From Nilaparvata lugens (taxonomy: Eukaryota; Arthropoda; Insecta; Hemiptera; Delphacidae), in contig NC_052505.1 in NCBI RefSeq assembly GCF_014356525.2, forward strand, positions 13,247,098 through 13,311,097: 64,000 nt of DNA. The letters are read 5' to 3'. The translations under genes and the position numbers were made by a program. The notes beneath the pieces were generated by a model. The model did no database searches. It was not told the origin of the DNA and worked only from the letters and a program-made list of their open reading frames with translations. Numbering within the stretch: the stretch's first letter is position 1; the number at the start of each line of letters is the position of its first letter. This document shows positions 35,936-47,518 of the stretch, in pieces.

Positions 35936-37499
35936 ACTAGCTGTACCCTGCCACGCTTCGCAGTGGCACATTGTGATTGAATGTTTATTTTTTTTTTCTG
36001 TGGCCCCCACTATATATAAAATATGTGTTGGGAAACCTTTTTGAGATTTATAGGCCTACCAAAAAATTAATACCACCAAAAAATATATTATATTTTTATC
36101 GAATAAAATAAATTTTATATATTTATACTCAATTTAATGAAAAATCTCACTATATCAGAAATAAAGACAATTAAATTCCCTACAAAACGGGTGGTCAACG
36201 AAAATTTTCCGACCAGTGGTTCCGGAGATAGAGCTTTTTAAAGACAAAAACAGTTTTTGATAAGCGCTCTCACTCGGTAACTTTCCAAGTGGTACCGACG
36301 CGAGGATCTTTGATGCTGAGCCTCTGATGCAACGGGAATGAAACTGACCGGCTGAGCATTAAACGCTGGTCACGTTGAGTGATCATCTCGCATTGCGTAT
36401 TGAAACTACTGTACATAAATCCTTTCCAACAATCAACTTATATCAATTATTTAATAGACTAATATATTATTATAATCTATCCCTTCATTTTGTTTATATG
36501 ATCAAATAACCAGCTGACTACTAAAATATTAGCCTACTTTGTATTTTAGCATGCAACACAGCCCAGATCGTATTATCAACAACACCGTTGTCAAATGCCG
36601 GTATGTTAGTAGAAAAGAGATAAGAATTTTTTTTTTATTTCTCGTTGTTTTATGATAGAAGGAAACATAGCATGAATATGAAATAGAAATAAGATAGACT
36701 ATTGAAACTATAAGATAAGCCGATCAGCTTATGAACTAAGGTTTGGAGGATTATGAAACATTGACAATTGAGAAATTATGAATACACAAATGCAAGAATA
36801 AAAGCCTCAATAATTATTATTCATTACAAGATTGATTTACATCGATAAGATTATACTCACACTATCGACTGAATCGCCAATTGATTGTAGCACGGTACCG
36901 GTATCGATCCATTCACTGATTGAAATTACTACAATATTAACACAAGTAACACGATTATTTGCACTGAAACACGAATTTATTATCGAAAAAAAGCATCGGT
37001 ATGCTTTCTTTGTTCTGAATTGCGAAAGTAATTGAAATCCAATAATTGTACCAGAAAACATACGGTAATCAAGAGTGTAGTTTACCGGTACTCTATATCT
37101 CACGAACCTGTTGAAGCTGTGTTTTGAAACATGCGCGCTATCTAGCGGTCAGATTTTGCACTTTGATTGCAGCAGCGCTCAGCTCAAATCTGGCCAAAAA
37201 TGGCCAAAGTTTCACCCCCTCCCCCCGGGCCACCCTGCGAGCCCGGTCAATTTTTTTTTTTAATCGACTTATTTTCGCGAGCTGACCCCGAATGTGAAGT
37301 CAAAAATCGGAAAAATCCATAAACAAAAAAGTTAAAAATTTTCGGGCGAGCGTAGCGCCCCTGAAAATTGTAAAAAGTAGATAAAAACCATCCTTGATGC
37401 GGATTTTATATCATTTTAAAATTTCAACTCAATCGGTCCAGTACTTTTGGAGTTTTTGCATTACACACAAACCAACATAACATTTTTATATATATAGAT
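35936..37499. mobile_element. Interspersed repeat, TAGCTGTACCCTGCCACGC start and ATATATAGATT end
   Basis: Starts AACTAGCTGTACCCTGCCAC with the short hairpin GCCACGCTTCGCAGTGGC, and ends with TGCATTACACACAAACCAAC and ATATATATAGATT. This pairing of ends is a layout I associate with a common insect repeat family. Internal GC-rich runs (ACCCCCTCCCCCCGGGCC near 37213) and TTTCGGGCGAGCGTAGCGCC near 37340 separate it from its surroundings. 36400-37130 may be a nested insertion. No coding sequence recognised. Confidence 0.5.
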
Positions 37500-38410
37500 T
37501 CTCATGCTCTACCGATTGATGCCAAGCAGGAGGCTAATCGTTATTTAACTATAAAAAGTAACGTGACAAGCTATAATTAGGTTACTCTCATTTAAAACCC
37601 TCAACAATCTATGGACATGGAGATGCATATCATGAATAAACTATCAAGAACCAATAGAATGATTGTTTTCGAAAAGATCGTAGAAGCTTTCACCTTAACC
37701 AGAGCGATTAGAGCAGAAGTGATCATTTGTCTCTTGTAAGGGGAAAACAGAGCAATTGCTAGTCTGCGTGGAGGCGGTGATATGTCTTCATTAGTTTTGG
37801 CTTCAGTTCAGCTTGGAGGAAAAGAATGGAGTGGGCTACAATGAACAGTAATGGACAGGGTCAGAATTTCTCAGTAGTTTACGATCGATTGCGATCTTAT
37901 AAATCTAAAACTTACTACTTCACTGAAGTATCGATCACTTCTTACAAATTTCCCACCGCCTAGAACTTGATCACCTAGAAGCACGGTCGAATCGAAATGA
38001 TACCCTGAGACTTACAACACCAATCATTATGGTTCTGGTGTATAACTGAGTAAGTACTTATGGTGAAATTGGTGTAAGCGTCAGAGATAAAGTGAACACA
38101 GTCATGTTTAAACGATCAGAATCATTTCAACATAAGCAATTTACCGTCATCATGGATTTTTTAGCCATTAGTTACAGTATTTTCTTATCCCATTGTTTTT
38201 CCATGTTGAGAACATTTTTCTATCTATTCCGTATATATTTCGTAACATGTAACTATTTAATAAACTCTTATTGCTGTTTTGGCTGTTTGAACCGCCATCT
38301 TAAAATGTTTGTATGAACTGCTAGTTGGGAAGGTGCTTGTCTAGGCCAATGGCAGACTTCGATCTTGATAGATTAGGGCATCCACTAATGACGGTGCTCG
38401 GCCGTAAAAA

Positions 38411-38545
38411 TGAATACTGCTGCTGCTCGTTTCTTTAGTTCTCGTTTATCAGAGAAAATAATGGTGCAAGAACCGAAACCGGTATCTCACTTTCCAATGA
38501 ATCTGTGGTTGAACAGTATTATAATCATAGTCTTTTTATTCAATA
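38411..38545 (+). mobile_element. Diverged right arm of the foldback family
   Basis: Resembles 22040-22163: GAATACTGCTGCTGCTCG, TTTATCAGAGAAAATAATGG, GAACCGAAACCGGTATCTC, AATGAATCTGTGGTT and TTTTTATTCAA. The left arm is missing or too diverged to see. Confidence 0.6.
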
Positions 38546-38990
38546 TTCAATTTCTTTATTCCAATATAAAACACTGTACAAAATAAAATAAAAATTCAAT
38601 ATTCAATTTCTTTATTCCAATATAGAACACTGTACAAAATAAAATAAAATAGAATAATTATGGAATAATTATTTCCCCGCATGGACTGCTGATCCGTGCG
38701 CGGGGAAAGAGTACCTAATCTATACAGGTAACATTAGTGTAAAAACTACAATCAATAACTTAAGCTTGGATAAGAAATAAAATATCATAATAAATCAAGT
38801 TCAGTCTGTAAAAAATATGTTAAATAGTCAGACTGTATCAACGACGATTTACACAGCACAAGTACCCGACTCAGAATACTTCGTCTTCTGGTGAGCTATC
38901 TGAACTAACGATTTACAACATCAAATAGAAAGTAGAATCTAAAAGCAAAAGATAAATAATAATTATTATAATAAATAAAAGAAACTCAGA
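38546..38990 (-). mobile_element. Probable LINE 3' end with duplicated tail
   Basis: TTCAATATTCAATTTCTTTATTCCAATATA occurs twice in tandem (about 38539 and 38595), followed by ACACTGTACAAAATAAAATA in both. Read on the minus strand this is a 3' UTR ending in a repeated tail, and inland sequence to about 38990 has no ORF. The palindromic CCCCGC...GCGGGG near 38673-38707 (arms CCCCGCa/gCGGGG) lies within it. Confidence 0.45.
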
Positions 38991-38999
38991 TGAGGCATG

Positions 39000-40609
39000 G
39001 AGGGCTTGAAACACAAAATCACAATCCAGTGAGGTTTGTGGTTGAATATGTGCCAATTGCTTTGTGTCACCTATATGGCGATTCCAGCAGCGCCGCGGTG
39101 GCTGCCCGTCCGATTGAGCGGAGCCAAAAACCTACTCTCTTTTTGTAGGCGGCAGCACCAAGTTCTTCTGCATCTATGATTGTTTGTGGGAGGTTTCGAT
39201 GAATAGTGGAATAGTAGTTCTGTGAACTTTCGGCTCTGAACCAATGAGCACAGTGAGGGTCTAAATTATATCATATCTTCATGTTCTACGAAACCTTCAA
39301 CAAAGAAAATTGGAAGAGTTATCAAGAGATGAGTTGGAGCAGTCTTATAATTTCAAACCCCTCGAAACAATACTTCTACATTCATGATAATAATGGTAAT
39401 GATAACAATTCTTATGAATTCAACATCATTTTCCAAGCAATCCCCATACATTCATGATGATAATGATGACATCTCTCATAAATTCAACATAATTTTCCAT
39501 CACCATCATAACATATCTTCTCATCTCATTCAAAATTACACTCATTCAGAAATGAATGTATTCACTTTGAAATGCGCTGTGATGGAACAATCACAGATTG
39601 TCATCGGGCTGTTTGATCTGGAGACAATGCAACTTGCAACACTGCCACGCTTTGGAACTGGCGCCAAATCTGTAGAGTAACAACACATCATACGGATGAT
39701 TGGTAGTTGGTAGCAGCAAGACCACACAACCACTGTGCTAACATTGGCCGTAATCGCAACCGGATACATGCATCTGTCCACACACGCACATGCATGCGTC
39801 TACACATGCACATGCATCAACTCAATGCAGTCCGCATGCTGTTTGTTGGTTTATTTGCTGTGCACTAATTCACTGATCACACGCGTCTCTCATGTCCCAC
39901 ATAGAATTCGATATTCTATTTCAATCTGAATTGAGTTTCCTCTACTGAAATACGGTTGAAAAATACTACTTCAGTTGAGGTACTGATTTCATTGTAATTA
40001 CCCTTCCAATAAGGTATGATAAAATATTTTGGCTGTTCGTTATATTCCTTCATAGCTAACAGATGATTTGGCAATGGTACGAAGCAAGAAAAGGATAAAA
40101 AGGATCTGCTTTGTCTAATGACAGGAAAGTATAGCCAACCAATGTTGATAAAATTTTGACTCAATTACTTGAATTTCACTATAGAACACCATTATTCAAT
40201 GGATAAAGCAGTTTAAACATTAAAAACATAATCAAACCCCTTTCATCCCGTTATACTATATAATGTTCGGCTATTACAGTATAATAGCTTGTTTTTTTAT
40301 ATAATATCAATGATGAATTAGGTCTTCCTCAGGAATGAGGAAATTATATGATGTAATGCAGAAGTATCTATACAGCAATAGAATCTTGAGAGAAATGTTA
40401 TTCATATAGTTTTCTGTCTTCAACTTAATCTTCCTTGTTAACTCTCTTAACCTCTTTCAATCCTCATCTTCTCCCACTCCTTTTCAAGTACTTCATTTGA
40501 AACACATAAAATTCCTACTTAATCCCATTTGATTATCCAATCCATTGTAAGAATTTATATTAGAGGTACTTAAAATGTATGGATTCAGGGCCACTTTATT
40601 TTTATTTAT
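39000..40609. other. No gene supported
   Basis: Frame 39384-39680 (98 codons, rich in I, H, S) begins in an ATGATAATGATGAT-type low-complexity stretch. A CA-rich patch (ACACACGCACATGCATG) lies at 39780-39815. Confidence 0.5.
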
Positions 40610-40790
40610 GGAATAGCATTATAGTATAAATTTTTGGAATTAATATAAAATACTAGATTTAGAACCTTCCGATGTGGAACATCGGAACTAGTAGTTCAAA
40701 TTTGTGTTTTCAATCTATTATTCTATATTAATTTCAAAAAAGGGGTACTTCAATGCTTTTTTATAAATAGAGGCACTTATGAAACCTATC
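40610..40790. repeat. Imperfect foldback around TTCCGATGTggaACATCGGAA
   Basis: The centre TTCCGATGTggaACATCGGAA (40668-40688) is a perfect 9-bp stem with a 3-nt loop. Outer arms GGAATTAATATAAAAT and ATTCTATATTAATTTC extend it with mismatches and an asymmetric loop. Possibly an old foldback element; no coding content. Confidence 0.55.
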
Positions 40791-40945
40791 TAGGTTTGAC
40801 TGGAGAATCAGGTATTTGTAAAGTGCTATTCCTGACATAGATGATCGAACAAATGAATAATTGCAATGATGAAGTAGGAAAAATACAGAAATTTGTAAGA
40901 TACTAGAAACTGGGATCAATTTGTGACAGTGTACGATTGAAGATC

Positions 40946-42101
40946 AGCCAAACTTCGAAGTGAGATAGAGTCTGTAGAAATAGATTGCAAAGTTTGAAAT
41001 TTGAGTCGGTCGATGCGTTTTCGATTGGCTGATTGTCTGTTGGGCTGACAGACTGATTTTCGGGGTCGGCTGCAGAAATGGATGCTCAGCAACAGATGTT
41101 CCGGGTCACGACAATGACTCCACCTTTTCCAACCGAGAGCTCACAACGAATGAAGAGCATGCCACCAAGGGGAAAATGTGTTTCCTAAGGAAATTGTTTT
41201 TCTTCACTGGAACGTTTCGATTCTTCTGAGAAAACAAGAAGGAAAATATATTGAGGAAGAGTTGCCATTGTTTTCTGGCTGCCCCAGCACCAACTACCGA
41301 CCGACATCGCTGCTATTTCAGATTCGTCTGTCTTTTGCGCTTCGCCGATTCTCATATTTCATGAATTTTATCGTTCTCCCTCATATGCACACTCGCTCCC
41401 CACATTCTCATATCATAGCGTGTGATTCATCTTGCAGACAAATTTCTTGCAATTCACGGAATTGGTGTCATCACATCATCATTGAAACAATAAGGGCGAA
41501 ATGTGATACACATTCATTTCCTCTCTATTTCCAGCTCCTTTCAACAGCTTTATACAGCGTTTCCCTTCCCATGGCATTCTCACATATTAGGTTAAAGGAA
41601 ACTTATGAGTGTGAAACAAGAGAAATAGGAGTGAGAGCAATTCTCATTTGTTATCATGGAATTGATAATTTTCGTGATCACGAGAGTACAGAAACTAAGA
41701 GTCAATTCGAAAAAAAATGTTTATGATACAATTTCAAATTCAATAAGGGAAAGAGAATTTTCCCATCATTTTTGTAAGCCTGACTGTGCAATTCATGTAG
41801 AGTACATGAGTTTGAAGCGTGAATCATGATCACTGGTTACTTACAGGCATTCCAAACTTGTCAATTATTTGAAATCCTTGACCATGGATTGACCTCCAGG
41901 TCACATTTGCAAATGATAGATGTTCCATGTAATGTAGTATTGTACCGAAGTGAGAAAAGCTGATTTGGAAAAGCCGATACTAAAAATGCATCTCACTAAT
42001 TTTTGGCAATATACTATCTCTATCGCTCCATCATAAATAGAATTACAATAATGGAACTGTGCAATTTGATGTTCAATTCGTTCATTTAGTACTTAACTCT
42101 A
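40946..42101. repeat. 1.16-kb direct duplication, left copy (flanks LTR element)
   Basis: Nearly identical to 49794-51346, starting at AGCCAAACTTCGAAG and ending at TACTTAACTCTA. It ends where the 3' LTR begins. It lacks a 399-bp segment that the right copy contains at 50912-51310. Only a few substitutions separate the copies (for example near 41590 versus 50438). Confidence 0.92.
41178..41726 (+). other. 182-codon open frame in duplicated flank (left)
   Basis: Opens with GTG, not ATG, and runs 182 codons with no recognisable domain; it is rich in H, S, C and I, as chance frames in this composition often are. The copy at 50026-50574 encodes the same protein. The recent duplication explains the identity, so conservation is not evidence of function. 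No splice or promoter signal was identified. Confidence 0.15.
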
Positions 42102-44745
42102 TTAGAATGACCTATTCCACCCTCTAGGTTTACTAATAATTGCGAAGTATTGCTACAACGCGGACTAGCTACAGCCGGGTATGGGTCGGGGTCGGTGACC
42201 GTATTGACTGGTGGAGATACCGGACCTACACTTCTCCCTCTATCCTGATTCTTTACCCTCTGCTTCTTTCGCGAGATTTTTACTTTCAGGGGAAGAGTGT
42301 TTACCCGTGGCGTTACTGGCCGATTCGGCCCTCGGCCTTTGGAATACAGGGTGGGTTTTAAGGGAGATTAAGATAACCCTATACAAGGAGACGGATCTGA
42401 CTATCAGATCCCTACCAATAATTCTATTTATAAAGGTAGTACGCAATCTGAACCAACTGCGAATTGACGGCGAGCAAGCTGTACCTGCAAGCCGGGATGT
42501 AGGTTTAATGGGGTTAAGGTGAGAGCTATAGAGAATAGGGTGCAGGGTATGAGGTATACGGTATAAGGTATAGGGAACAGAGAATCAATAATAAGATTAT
42601 TATTCTCTACAGCAAATAAATGTCTGCTCAATAATCCGCAATCTGAGAATTGCGCTCTAGCTCTCAGCAAGCTGGACCTGCTAGCTAAATACAGTATATC
42701 AATTTCAATTAAGTGGCAATTAAAATTTAGAGGATAAGGTTTCAGGTGTAGGATTTCTGAATCGCGAGCCTGCAGCTGCGAAAGGATTTTCAGCAATTCT
42801 GGAACTGCTAAACAGGATTTCCGCACTAGTCTGATGACTGCGCGCCGGTTATTAAGGGCCAGTCTGTAACTGCCCTTAAGGGTATGGGAATCACTCTCAA
42901 TCGTCCGAAACGCTTTTAAATTAATAGTCAGTATGTCGACTATTATGAGAGGATAGAAAAGATTTTTCACAGACACAGTCTGTAGAATAATATCGGGAAG
43001 ACAACAGTCTGTCGTTGTCAGGGTAGGAAAGGATTTTTCCAGGTTTTTCCACAAGGAAAATATCGAGTCAGAGACTCCTAATTCAGGAAAAGATTTCAAT
43101 ATACTTTTCCAAGTAATTGCCAGTCTAAGGACTACCACAAGATCGATCTCTATTTGCAACTGAGATCACGGGAAAATTCGTGAATTTTCCACAGGTAAAG
43201 CCAGCAAATAATATTTGCTATTAAAGAAGACAGGTTTCTAAGAATTTTAGAAAGGATTCGCGGGTCTGAAAACCCGCGACTAGGACGATCTCGAATCTGA
43301 AACTGAGATCAGGAAGGATTTTAACACAGGAAGAATTAAGAGAAGGAAGAGAAAGGATGCCGCAGTCTAGAAACTTCGGCGAGGAAGTCCTCAAGCTGTA
43401 CCTGAGAGCTAGAAGGATTTTAGAATAGGGAAAGTGAAGAGAAAGAAAGAGAATGGACGTCGCAGTCTAGAAACTTCGACAAGGACGAACTCAAGCTGCA
43501 CCTGAGTTCTCTAGGAAAAGGATTGGACTTTTCCTACTTGGAATTACAGCAAGTCAGAAACTGCTAAGCGAATTTAAAATACAGGGCCACTCTATAGTAT
43601 GAAAACTAAGCAAGGAAAATTTACCATAAATGATAATAATCTCTCTACAAGGATAAAAATTAATCGAGAAAACTTTTCTCAAAAGGAACAGGGATTTTCC
43701 CACAAGAATAAAAATTAATTGAGAAAAACTATTCTTAAAAAGGACAGGGATTTCCCTACAAGAATAAAAATTCAATGGAGAAAAATTACTCTTTAAACTA
43801 AAGGCCACCTTACTACAGAGAAGGAAAAATATACGGACTACCAGTCCTGACATACAATTACCTGAAATGACGTGGATACTGATACGGAGAATAGCGAACC
43901 GATTCCCACTTCCCGTATTATAATTAAAAACGTCGTGAAGCGACAGAGTCGAGACTTATAAATTAAGTACTCAAAAATAATCCGCTTTAAGAGCCTAGCT
44001 AAATTTCCCCACTCAACTATTTGTAGCACAAACTTGAGATCCCTTACAGGTTTCAAAACCAAGGATAACTCGTTCACCCCCAGTGATACGAATTTAGGAA
44101 AAATAACCAACAAGAAAGAAAATCCCCCAGGAAGTTCTATCTTCAAATACAGTCGGCAATTCGACATACAATATTCCATTCAATAAAATACAGAATAGAA
44201 TATTAACCCTCTAGTACACCACTATTAGGAGCGCCGCTCGGAACGCAGCCGTACACGAACCCGTTCACCGAACAACTGCTTCTCTCAGGTCTTCTTGGAG
44301 CTGCACCGGGTCGCTGAAAATTAGGAGGCGGGGGAAAAGAGCTTCCTGACCAATGAGAGTCTGAAAAGACGATCACGCCACTGGTCATGTGACGGGGTTT
44401 GACTCAGCTGCTCCTGATGCTAAGGGTGCAGCAAATGATGACAATACTGCTGATTCATATAGTAGATTAGGCCGGTAACAATATTTCTATTCCAGAAATT
44501 TCATGAAGAGCGATACCGACTCAACTCGGTAGCCGAGTGGTAAACAAGATCTGGAAATATCTGGTTAGATGAATCCGCTGCTGATGATTTAAAGGGTTGA
44601 CGGCGATGGTGATAATGCATACACTACTACGAATCTAACAAAATATATCAGGCAGTCGATCCTATTCCTATTCTAAATAAAATAAATTCGCTAAATTACG
44701 CTGGACGACGGCTCTCTATCCGTCACAAAAATTCACTTTGTGACA
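42102..44745 (-). repeat. 3' LTR of the Gag-only element (long, about 2.6 kb)
   Basis: The part 42102-44324 is shared with the right LTR. The remaining 44325-44745 has no counterpart on the right. In element orientation it starts TGTCACAAAG and contains an inverted repeat (GTCACAAA / TTTGTGAC, 44722-44744) at its tip; the downstream end is TCATTCTAAT, next to host sequence at 42101. It contains the hairpin array at 42393-43956 and a broken version of the long minus-strand frame seen intact in the right copy. LTRs over 2 kb are long for insects. Confidence 0.75.
42393..43956. repeat. Array of about 30 short hairpins with recurring loop motifs, left LTR
   Basis: Short perfect inverted repeats follow one another through 1.5 kb of the LTR: GGATCTGA/TCAGATCC (42393), CGCAAT/ATTGCG (42637), TTAAGGG+CAGT/ACTG+CCCTTAA (42852), GACAAC/GTTGTC (43000), GAGTC/GACTC (43065), GATCTC/GAGATC (43145 and again 43287), GGAAAATTC/GAATTTTCC (43171), AGCAAAT/ATTTGCT (43203), CGCGGGT/ACCCGCG (43259), GCCG/CGGC (43359), GTCG/CGAC (43459), GAACTCA/TGAGTTC (43487), TAGGAAAAG/CTTTTCCTA (43512), GGACT/AGTCC (43835). 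Many loops share TCTGnAAC or AGCTGnACC, while the stems differ and co-vary (same loop, GCCG/CGGC versus GTCG/CGAC). Units are often spaced by GGATTTT. The same array occurs in the right LTR. Confidence 0.8.
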
Positions 44746-45129
44746 CCCCACTCCTACTAAGGAGGGGGGGGGGTTGGCGATGAGAAGAAAATACAGCATC
44801 CGAGGTACCGGTTGACTCCTCGAAGCTGAAAAGAAGAATAATTAGTGCAGTAGGTCAGGCTTCCCAAGCCACAAGATAAGCATGACCTAACGCTGAAAAA
44901 GAAACAACCTGTTGCTCCAACTATAACAGCAATTAGCAATAGACTTCATCGCTTGTTATCTCCCGATAACCCGATAACGACAGCCCCTGGCTGAAAGCAG
45001 CTGTATAATAATCTGAAAGAAAAGGAAAAGTAAAACGGTGCAGCACCTGTGAAGAATGAAAAGAAAAAGGAGAAAAAGATGAAAGATGAAAGAGAACCAT
45101 TCACCCCTCATATGGAACATATTACAGAT
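44746..45129. other. Element 3' untranslated region with PPT and splice-acceptor-like tract
   Basis: Between the end of the Gag-protease ORF and the proposed PPT there is no recognisable pol or env sequence. On the minus strand a long pyrimidine run ending in CTTTCAG (to 45012) looks like a splice acceptor, and a run of about ten Cs lies at 44761-44772 (minus strand). No ORF of known type follows the acceptor, so an env-like gene is not supported. Confidence 0.4.
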
Positions 45130-47481
45130 CTACCTAATCAATACAGTACTGTTTCTACACTCGAGCGCCTTGAAACGCCCATTCGGCAACCCATCAGCAA
45201 TACTACCTATCTCTTTCGCTCTTCTCCGTCGGCCCCTATACCGTTGAAAACTGTAATACGATAAATTATTATCAAAGTCATTCACCCCTGATCTCTTTAC
45301 CACAGATCGGGTTTTCAACTCTTCTTTCCTACTAAATTCGCTACCGCTACGGCGATTTTCAAATGAATGAGTTACACTACAACGTGAGTCAGCTCTATTC
45401 AACACGCCCCCCTCTCTATGAGGAAAACGTGACAGTACATCCCGTACCACAACCTTACCCTGCCTATTCTCAATATTTAAAGCATTCCCCTGCTTCTCTA
45501 TATTTCTAGGACAAGTATAAAGTTCAATAGATTCAACTCTTCGATGGAGTTTTACTTTTTTCCCGCTTACAGGAGCTTGTTCAGAGATAGGTGAAAACTT
45601 TTCAAGTTTTCTTACAGGGGGTTTTTCTACCTTCTCCATCCCGGAGACAACTGATAATTTTCCCTCATCATCCCTACTCCTTAAGCGAATACCATGAGGC
45701 TGTAACTCTATTACAGCTCTCATATCACGGAGATTTTTCAACCCTAAAACCATTCGTGAACTTATATTAGGTGTGATAGATACCTTCCAATTATAATTTT
45801 TCCCACAAACGATAACCGGTAATATGGGCTCCCCCTCTACTCCAAGACGGTTAGCTACTTCAGAAGAGATAAATGTTTTATCTGTCGTCGTATCAATTGA
45901 AGCATTGAGATCCATTCCACCTACTCCCACATGGACATAAATCCCATCTCCATCACTCTCACTCTCCCGTCTCTCGCTAGCTACTGTAGCAACTTTCGAG
46001 ATACAAGACTTAGACATCCCTTCACGCTTTAAGCTACCTGTTACTCCATTATCTACTATACTAGGTTCCCACTCTACAATTCTATCACGCATTTGAATAT
46101 TCATATTATGATGCTTCATAAATGACATACCCAATGACACATCGTGGGAAAGCCCCTCTACAACTACCGGTTGAAATGAAACTAAAATATTTTCTACTTT
46201 TAAATTAGTTATAATTTTTGTGGAAAAATTATTATACTTCCCATTAGTTAATATTTCATGATGACTACAATTTTCTTTTCTAACACACCCTACTTGCTCT
46301 AACACTTTAAGAGCTTTTCCGCTAATACAGGATACCTCTACTCCCATATCTAATAGTGCAATAAATTTTTGCCCTGCAATTTCCACATCAATAAAAATGC
46401 GCTCATCCCCCAACTTTGACCTCGTACTTAAAACACGTGATGACTTCACTACAGCGATTCCTGATATCTTATTGGTTTGTGAGACACATTTACAATAATC
46501 AAAAATTTCTTTACACTTTTGACAACTAGAAATTTCGGGACAATTCGACTTCCAATGCCCTACTTTATTACAATTCCAACACTTAGGCTCTTGGATTTCT
46601 CCTACCCTATTTTCTCGCGTTTTCGACGCAGCCTTAGGTTGAAAATCACTCCGTTTTTCTCCATCATTTTTCGTGTTTTTCAGAGATAACCTCCCGTTTT
46701 TCTCTTCAGCACGAATCGCCTCATACTCTCTGGTTACATCTAACAACTCATCTACATTTTTAACCCCTACACTACGAACATATAATTTATACCTCGGTAA
46801 TAAATTTAAATACAATCTTTGAAGCATCCTATCCCCCTCATAACTACCTAACCGTCTCATTAAGGTAAGCAAGGCTTCGGCATACTCATCAGCCGGTTCG
46901 CCCTCCCTCTGCTTCCTTGCAATGATCTGACTCTCAAGGTCGTTACTATAAGAATGAGGATAATAACGGAGTTTAAATGCCTCTACAAAATCAGCCCACG
47001 TCCTCCACTGGGAGCGACGATTCCGCATCCAAAGTAGGGCTCCTCCCTCCATCAGCTCCGGCAAGGCTATAAGAGATTGCTCCCCAGAGATCCCATATGC
47101 GCCCTGGAGTTCCGCGAGCCTCTCGATGAAACTGGGAGCATCCGATACACCATCAAAATGTAAATTCCAACTTCTTACCTTGTCGCAGACTTCTCCCTGA
47201 CTATACGTGCCTGAAGAGCGGGATAGTGCCGGCTCTGTACCTGGTTGAGAGGCAGCATCGGTCCGGGATCGAAGGTGCTCGACCATCCTCCTCCTCAGCT
47301 CCTTCACAGTCCCCGCTGCCGACAGGCCGAGACTCTCTAGGTAGCCGACCGCTTCCTCCTTATTCAGCCGATACACCCACGACACTCTGGGGTCGGCTTC
47401 GCGTTCCGCGAGGTCCTCCCGGCGGACCGCCTGTACGACTTCATCATCCTGATGAGTAGTCTCTTCTCCGTGTACACTCAT
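45130..47481 (-). CDS. Gag polyprotein with zinc knuckle and two retropepsin-like domains (783 aa)
   Basis: Intact ORF starting at ATG 47481, about 85 nt inside the 5' LTR. Residues ~36-70 resemble a SAP-type helix-turn-helix (KEEAVGYLESLGLSAAGTVK). Residues ~105-255 are a retrotransposon Gag core (WNLHFDG, ALLWMRNRRSQW, FVEAFKLRYYP, KQREGEPADEYAEAL). A CCHC knuckle lies at 301-314 (CX2CX4HX4C), followed by four more cysteines at 320-332. Residues ~360-472 are retropepsin-like (FIALLDMGVEVSCIS, then VSLGMSFMKHH), but the usual D-T/S-G is DMG. A second similar unit spans ~514-600 (ASIDTTTDKTFISSEVANRL, then MVLGLKNLR) with DTT. Near 676-687, VVVRDVLSRFP resembles the connector after RNase H in gypsy Pol, hinting at an internal deletion. 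The role is particle formation; protease activity is doubtful. Confidence 0.88.
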   Translation of the reverse strand: MSVHGEETTHQDDEVVQAVRREDLAEREADPRVSWVYRLNKEEAVGYLESLGLSAAGTVKELRRRMVEHLRSRTDAASQPGTEPALSRSSGTYSQGEVCDKVRSWNLHFDGVSDAPSFIERLAELQGAYGISGEQSLIALPELMEGGALLWMRNRRSQWRTWADFVEAFKLRYYPHSYSNDLESQIIARKQREGEPADEYAEALLTLMRRLGSYEGDRMLQRLYLNLLPRYKLYVRSVGVKNVDELLDVTREYEAIRAEEKNGRLSLKNTKNDGEKRSDFQPKAASKTRENRVGEIQEPKCWNCNKVGHWKSNCPEISSCQKCKEIFDYCKCVSQTNKISGIAVVKSSRVLSTRSKLGDERIFIDVEIAGQKFIALLDMGVEVSCISGKALKVLEQVGCVRKENCSHHEILTNGKYNNFSTKIITNLKVENILVSFQPVVVEGLSHDVSLGMSFMKHHNMNIQMRDRIVEWEPSIVDNGVTGSLKREGMSKSCISKVATVASERRESESDGDGIYVHVGVGGMDLNASIDTTTDKTFISSEVANRLGVEGEPILPVIVCGKNYNWKVSITPNISSRMVLGLKNLRDMRAVIELQPHGIRLRSRDDEGKLSVVSGMEKVEKPPVRKLEKFSPISEQAPVSGKKVKLHRRVESIELYTCPRNIEKQGNALNIENRQGKVVVRDVLSRFPHREGGVLNRADSRCSVTHSFENRRSGSEFSRKEELKTRSVVKRSGVNDFDNNLSYYSFQRYRGRRRRAKEIGSIADGLPNGRFKALECRNSTVLIR

Positions 47482-47518
47482 CGCGGATTGGGATTCACCT
47501 AAACCCTCTTCGCGATTT

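Noticed and set aside
42428..43159. 243-codon minus frame in the left LTR as a gene
   Set aside because: It is the broken counterpart of the 300-codon frame in the right LTR and overlaps the hairpin array; no domain.
44757..44939. Env-like frame after the splice-acceptor-like tract
   Set aside because: Only 60 codons, no membrane or fusion features, ends in a run of prolines from the C-rich tract.
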